Positions 42,313-46,697 of a DNA stretch of 46,697 nt are shown here, piece by piece. Source of the stretch: an uncultured Gammaproteobacteria bacterium. GTDB taxonomy: Bacteria > Pseudomonadota > Gammaproteobacteria > Pseudomonadales > Pseudohongiellaceae. The stretch is taken from positions 1 through 46,697 of the forward strand of contig CAJXPR010000016.1 of the NCBI GenBank assembly GCA_913058135.1. Reading direction: 5' to 3'. A program made the translations under genes and the position numbers. The notes under the pieces were generated by a model, which was not told where the DNA came from, searched no databases, and saw only the letters and a program-made list of their open reading frames with translations. The number at the start of each line of letters is the position of its first letter. Within the stretch, counting starts at the first letter, position 1.

Positions 42313-44607
42313 ATGACCTCAATGTCAGAAGACTCTTTCAAGGACAGTGCGCTCCGTTATCACTCGGAGCCTACTCCCGGCAAACTGGCCATCCGGCCTA
42401 CCAAACCTCTCGCCAACAACCGTGATCTGTCCAGGGCGTATTCCCCCGGCGTGGCCTTTGCGTGCGAAGCGATTGCAGAGAATCCAAAAGAAGCAGCCAA
42501 CCTGACCGCACGCGGGAATCTGGTGGCGGTGATCACCAATGGCACGGCCGTTCTGGGTCTGGGCAACATCGGCCCGCTCGCCGCCAAGCCGGTGATGGAA
42601 GGCAAGGCCGTATTGTTCAAGAAGTTCGCGGACATTGATGTCTTTGACATCGAAATCAATGAAACCGATGTCGACAAGCTGGTCGATATTATTGCCTCGC
42701 TGGAGCCAACTTTCGGCGGCATTAATCTTGAGGATATCAAGGCGCCAGAATGTTTTCTGGTGGAGCGGCGTCTGCGCGACATCATGAACATCCCGGTATT
42801 CCATGACGATCAGCACGGTACTGCCATCGTGGCAGCTGCGGCGGTCTACAATGGCCTGCGTATCGTCAACAAGAAATTTGAAGATATCAAACTGGTAGCT
42901 TCCGGTGCGGGTGCTGCGAGCATTGCCTGTGTGGAGTTGCTGCTCAGCATGGGTGTGAAAAAAGAAAACGTACGCATGCTGGACCGTAACGGTGTCATCT
43001 ACAAAGGCCGGCAGCAGGGCATGAATCCCTGGAAGGAGCAGTTTGCGGTCGATACGTCGGATCGCACTATCGAAGATGCGATCGTAGACGCCGACCTGTT
43101 TCTGGGCTTGTCAGGGCCAGGTGTCCTCAATGGCGCCATGGTCAAGACCATGGCGCGGGATCCATTGATTCTGGCGATGTCAAACCCGATCCCGGAAATC
43201 ATGCCGGAGGAGGCGCGCGCTGCGCGTCCCGATGCCATCCTGGCGACTGGCCGATCAGACTATCCCAACCAGGTAAACAATGTCCTGTGCTTCCCGTTCA
43301 TTTTCCGTGGTGCACTGGACTGTGGTGCCACCCATATCAACGATGAAATGAAGCGTGCCTGTGTGCGTGCCATCGCTGACCTGGCAACCCGGGAAGTGTC
43401 CGAAACCGTGGCCAAGGCCTATATCGGCGAGGACCTGAAGTTCGGGCGTGAGTATCTGATTCCCAAGCCGTTTGATCCGCGGCTTATCGAAGAAGTGCCA
43501 CTGGCCGTTGTCAAAGCGGCCATGGCCAGTGGCGCAGCAACGCGTCAGATTGACGATCTGGATGCCTATCGCAACAAACTGAGTGCTTACGTCAATAGCA
43601 GTCGTCTGTTTATGCAGCCATCTATTGATCTGGCAGCCAAGCATCCAGCACGTATTGTGTATGCTGAGGGCGAAAATGAAGATGTACTGCTGGCGATGCA
43701 GGCGGTGGTTGACGAAGGTGTGGCCAAACCTATCCTGATCGGACGACCGCAGATCATTGATGCCAAGATCGAAAAGATGGGACTGCGTCTGGTGCCAGGT
43801 ACCGATTTTGATGTCTTTAATTCGGAAGAGGCAGATATCCATAAGAAATACTGGCAGTTCTATCACCACCATGTCGGGCGCTCCGGCGTGTCAGTCGATG
43901 CCGCCAAGACAGCGGTGCATAGCAATACCACGGTACTGGCGGCGCTGATGGTGGCCATGGGGGAAGCCGATGGCATGGTTTGTGGCAAGGTGGGGCGTTT
44001 CGATGCCCACCTTAAAGATATTCGCCCCATCATCCGTTCTACTAAACCAGGCGGCAGATTGTCCTCTGTTTGTGTGCTGTTGATGGATGATGGCCCGCTG
44101 TTTCTGACCGATCCTTTTGTTAATGTCAATCCCAATGAGGATGAAATTGTAGATATCGCCAAGGATGCGATCCACTTTGTCCAGCAGTCGTTTGACATTG
44201 AGCCGGTGGTAGCATTCCTGTCGCATTCCAACTTCGGTACCTATGAGGACGAGTCAGCATTAAAAATGAAAACAGCGGCCCATCGTCTGCGCAACCAAAT
44301 GCCCGATGTTCAGATTGATGGTGAAATGCATGCGCTGACCGCCCTCAACCCGGAGCTGCGTGCCACCGTATTTGAGGGCTCAACGATCAAGGGGCGCGCC
44401 AATGTGCTGGTAATGCCGAATATGGACACGGCCAGCATTGCTCTGGGTCTTTTGCGCTCATTCACCAACGGTCGCCTGATTGGCCCGTTCCTTTGTGGCC
44501 TGGAAAAACCGGCGCATATTCTGATTCCGTCGGTCTCTGGTCGCGGTATCCTGAATCTGACTGCCCTGGCTTCGGCAGGCATCTATCAGCATAAACAAAA
44601 TCTGTAA
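42313..44607 (+). CDS. maeB: NADP-dependent malic enzyme with phosphotransacetylase-like domain
   Basis: This 764-residue enzyme turns malate into pyruvate and CO2 while making NADPH. The malic domain (1 to about 420) has the YSPGVA segment, [11 protein letters not shown] (metal and substrate site) and a Rossmann GAGAASIA. The C-terminal part (about 430-764) resembles phosphotransacetylase and serves regulation by acetyl-CoA, as in E. coli MaeB. The start is ATG 42313; ATG 42322, with AGGA 9 bases upstream, is equally possible. It supplies NADPH and pyruvate in bacteria growing on organic acids. Confidence 0.95.
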   Translation: MTSMSEDSFKDSALRYHSEPTPGKLAIRPTKPLANNRDLSRAYSPGVAFACEAIAENPKEAANLTARGNLVAVITNGTAVLGLGNIGPLAAKPVMEGKAVLFKKFADIDVFDIEINETDVDKLVDIIASLEPTFGGINLEDIKAPECFLVERRLRDIMNIPVFHDDQHGTAIVAAAAVYNGLRIVNKKFEDIKLVASGAGAASIACVELLLSMGVKKENVRMLDRNGVIYKGRQQGMNPWKEQFAVDTSDRTIEDAIVDADLFLGLSGPGVLNGAMVKTMARDPLILAMSNPIPEIMPEEARAARPDAILATGRSDYPNQVNNVLCFPFIFRGALDCGATHINDEMKRACVRAIADLATREVSETVAKAYIGEDLKFGREYLIPKPFDPRLIEEVPLAVVKAAMASGAATRQIDDLDAYRNKLSAYVNSSRLFMQPSIDLAAKHPARIVYAEGENEDVLLAMQAVVDEGVAKPILIGRPQIIDAKIEKMGLRLVPGTDFDVFNSEEADIHKKYWQFYHHHVGRSGVSVDAAKTAVHSNTTVLAALMVAMGEADGMVCGKVGRFDAHLKDIRPIIRSTKPGGRLSSVCVLLMDDGPLFLTDPFVNVNPNEDEIVDIAKDAIHFVQQSFDIEPVVAFLSHSNFGTYEDESALKMKTAAHRLRNQMPDVQIDGEMHALTALNPELRATVFEGSTIKGRANVLVMPNMDTASIALGLLRSFTNGRLIGPFLCGLEKPAHILIPSVSGRGILNLTALASAGIYQHKQNL

Positions 44608-44645
44608 CGCAAGGTTTCTGGTATTCGGTTTTCGGGAGCACCCAG

Positions 44646-45890
44646 ATGTTGGCAGACAAACCAGCGCGGTTTTTAATCGTTGGCAATATGGCATGGGCGT
44701 TGTTTTTGTCTGCCGGTGCCAGCGCTGAGAGTCCCTGGCGGGATCCACATCCGCAACGTCTTGATGGCTTTGTCGAAGGGCGTGAGTTTCTGTATAACGG
44801 CGCCAGTTTTATCAATCGCTTCAGCTATCGCCAACTGTCCGATGTGCCGGCACCCGGCGAGGACGGTCTGTCGGGTACAGGTGGCAGCATCTCCGGTGAT
44901 GAGCTGTATCTGGAAACGAATCTGCAGAAAACGCTTTATTTTGACGACGATCGTTATGGCATTATTGCGCGGGTGCAGCGTCGTGAAGACTTTGATGGAC
45001 GGTTTGACCGGCAGTTGCTTGGCGTTGTCCGGCGGTTTGGTAGTGACTGGCAAGCTGTTTTTTCGGCCGACGTGTCTGGCGACAAAGGCGAGGTAGATTT
45101 TCAGTACGAGGCGACCTGGCACCCTGACGAAAGTCGCACGCTTAGGCTAGCCCTGATACAGGTTGACCGTCTTTATAACAACAAAGGTAACAGCGACAAC
45201 AAGTATCAGCGTACACCCGTGACGCTGTTTGCGCATTATCAGCAGCAACTGGCGTCGGGGCTGGGGTGGGATCTTGCTGTCAATTATTCACCTCACGCGC
45301 AATATGAGGATCATGGCAATGATCTCTATATTCGCGGCGATCAGCTGCGCATTGCAGGCTCTGTGCGGGTCGATGTTACCAACGGCTGGCAGGCCGGCCT
45401 GTCCTTTAAAATGGAGAGTACCGGAAGGGAATTTCGCGCGCTGACGTCGGGTGACAGCGCCCGCCGGGATATCTTTGATCGTGAAATGCACAGCTTCACC
45501 TTATCTGTCAGATCTGGCGCTGCGTCAGAGATGCATGGCGGGGTGCATTATCTGGCGCTGGATGAACAGGGATGGTTTGGAAGTAATCTGGCGAGCTCGG
45601 GGTTCCACAAGCGCGAGGAGGTGCTATTGTTTGCCGGCATGACATTGGCGCGCAGCGCATCCAGCTGGTGGGAGCCGACACTGAGCATCGGCGCTATTGA
45701 CGTCGACAGGCAGTTGGAGCAGCAACCGTGGGAAAATCGTCGGGACGACGAATGGCTGGCGCGCCTGACCCTGCCCTGGCGCTATGTTGTCAACCAGCAA
45801 AGCGGTGCCATCCTGACACTGAACCCGACGCTGGATCTTGATTCCCTGAAATTCGGTGGCGGCAATATCCAGCTGCACTGGCCGTTCTAG
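44646..45890 (+). CDS. Predicted outer-membrane barrel protein of unknown function
   Basis: This is a 414-residue protein. A signal peptide (MAWALFLSAGASA) is followed by PWRDPHPQRLDGFVEGREFLYNG. The rest alternates short polar and aromatic strands (FAHYQQQLASGLGWDLAVNY, LRIAGSVRVDVTNGWQAGLSF) and ends in HWPF with a C-terminal phenylalanine, both signs of a beta-barrel inserted by the Bam machine. I do not recognise a family. The start is ATG 44646, although a TTG-free alternative ATG lies at residue 15. It is the last plus-strand gene and converges, 6 bases apart, with the thiolase gene, without a visible terminator. Confidence 0.72.
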   Translation: MLADKPARFLIVGNMAWALFLSAGASAESPWRDPHPQRLDGFVEGREFLYNGASFINRFSYRQLSDVPAPGEDGLSGTGGSISGDELYLETNLQKTLYFDDDRYGIIARVQRREDFDGRFDRQLLGVVRRFGSDWQAVFSADVSGDKGEVDFQYEATWHPDESRTLRLALIQVDRLYNNKGNSDNKYQRTPVTLFAHYQQQLASGLGWDLAVNYSPHAQYEDHGNDLYIRGDQLRIAGSVRVDVTNGWQAGLSFKMESTGREFRALTSGDSARRDIFDREMHSFTLSVRSGAASEMHGGVHYLALDEQGWFGSNLASSGFHKREEVLLFAGMTLARSASSWWEPTLSIGAIDVDRQLEQQPWENRRDDEWLARLTLPWRYVVNQQSGAILTLNPTLDLDSLKFGGGNIQLHWPF

Positions 45891-45896
45891 GGTTCC

Positions 45897-46650
45897 TCAG
45901 GGGCGTTCCACGATGGCCGCAACCCCCATTCCACCAGCAGTGCATATTGATATCAGCCCACGACCGCTGCCTTTCTCTTCCAGAATCGCGGCCAGGGAGC
46001 CCAGAATACGTGCGCCGGTCGCAGCAAAGGGATGGCCAAAGGCCAGTGACCCGCCTTTGATGTTCATTTTGTCGCGGTCAATCGGTCCCAGAGCCTGAGA
46101 CAAGCCCAGTTTGTTACGGCAAAAAGCATCATCCTCCCAGGCTTTCAGCGTACACAGCGCCTGTGCTGCAAATGCTTCGTGTATCTCGTAGCAGTCAAAG
46201 TCCTGCAGCGTCAGTGTATGTTGTTGCAGCAGTTCGCTGACGGCAACCGTGGGCGCCATCAGCAATCCCTCGCCGTGTACAAAATCAATGGCGCTACTGC
46301 GCCCGCCGTTCAGGTACGCCTGAATGGGCAGGTTGTTGGCACGTGCATAATCCTCACTGCACAGCAGCACCGCCGCCGCACCGTCGGTCAAGGGCGTACT
46401 GTTGCCCGCGCTCAGTGTGCCATTATCCCGGTCGAACGCGGGCTTGAGTGACGCCAGTTTGTCCAGGCTGCTGTCAGCACGGATGTTGTTGTCGCGGCTG
46501 ACGCCCTGATAGGGAGATACCAGATCGTCGAAGAAACCGGATTCATAGGCTGCGGCCGCTTTCTGGTGGCTTTCCAGCGCCAGCTGATCCTGATCCTGAC
46601 GGCTGATGTCCCACTCCTGTGCCATCAGCTCGCAGTGCTGACCCATGGAG
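45897..46650 (-). CDS. Acetyl-CoA acyltransferase (thiolase), FadI-like, 5'-truncated
   Basis: About 250 C-terminal residues of a thiolase of the FadI type are present. Conserved segments are NSTPLTDGAAAVLL, IHEAFAAQ (with the histidine-rich loop's HEAF), GHPFAATGAR (catalytic H) and CTAGGMG (second catalytic C). It cleaves 3-ketoacyl-CoA in beta-oxidation or makes acetoacetyl-CoA. The N-terminal part with the nucleophile cysteine is missing because the sequence breaks at the adapter. An open frame starting at 46679 adds ten residues, MGSEMCIRDS, that are translated adapter and not protein. The full gene would be about 420-440 residues. Confidence 0.9.
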
Positions 46651-46697
46651 CTGTCTCTTATACACATCTCCGAGCCCACGAGACAGGCAGAAATCTC
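46651..46697. other. Nextera adapter with i7 index (artefact)
   Basis: 46651-46684 is the full 34-base Nextera adapter read in the outward direction. It is followed by AGGCAGAA (46685-46692), which is the N703 i7 index, and ATCTC, the start of the P7 flow-cell sequence. This is sequencing read-through, not genome. Confidence 0.98.

Noticed and set aside
46651-46679. N-terminus MGSEMCIRDS of the thiolase
   Set aside because: It is translated Nextera adapter, a well-known database artefact.

Overview
The window is a roughly 46.6 kb piece of a Gammaproteobacterium chromosome with moderately high GC. The clearest taxonomic signal is the gene order tsaE - amiC - mutL - miaA - hfq - hflX - hflK - hflC - hisZ - purA, a classic gammaproteobacterial block, together with a two-cysteine OxyR and a maeB-type malic enzyme. 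The accessory genes (molybdenum hydroxylases, a TAXI-type TRAP transporter, a copper monooxygenase-like protein, many exported hypothetical proteins) suggest an aerobic heterotroph, perhaps marine. I cannot fix a genus. Both ends carry untrimmed Nextera sequencing adapter, so the biological sequence is about 33-46650 and the first and last genes are cut. I found no tRNA, rRNA, CRISPR array, insertion sequence or phage gene.

Layout. 33-4433: a truncated exported-type hypothetical gene, an RND/MMPL exporter with an unusual FDDG repeat, a ClpP-family protease and a small exported protein. 4434-5721: oxyR with a 385-base upstream region, the only long gap in the window. It holds a promoter for the leftward gene and, on the minus strand, a possible promoter, a possible OxyR half-site and a strong intrinsic terminator that no gene explains. 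Together these look like an OxyS-like small RNA. I see nothing recognisable in about 4483-4570. 5835-7826: a fusion of a cysteine-less redoxin fold, cytochrome c, a copper monooxygenase domain and two EF-hands. 7913-10635: an IorAB-type molybdenum hydroxylase with a Tat signal on the large subunit. 10826-12625: an iron-type alcohol dehydrogenase and a lipoprotein. 12692-16249: a MoaD/ThiS-like sulfur carrier divergent from a two-gene TAXI-TRAP transporter. 16246-21846: exported and envelope proteins (DUF6351-like, DUF4159-like, ChaN-like, DUF481-like) and a SixA phosphatase. 21926-26117: a second, three-subunit molybdenum hydroxylase followed by a MarR regulator.

26122-39271 is the housekeeping block: metabolite repair (nnr), tRNA modification (tsaE, miaA), cell-wall amidase, mismatch repair (mutL), RNA chaperone (hfq), GTPase (hflX), the FtsH-modulating HflKC pair, histidine regulation (hisZ) and purine synthesis (purA). 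Spacing is tight, with overlaps at nnr/tsaE and tsaE/amiC, so long co-transcripts are likely. 39323-46650: a K+/H+ antiporter, a secreted alpha/beta hydrolase, maeB behind an intrinsic terminator that may act as an attenuator, an outer-membrane-type protein, and the C-terminal part of a FadI-like thiolase.

The most interesting points are the candidate small RNA divergent from oxyR, the copper monooxygenase fusion whose only cysteines are the haem pair, the terminator placed 36 bases before maeB, and the sulfur-carrier gene facing the TRAP transporter.
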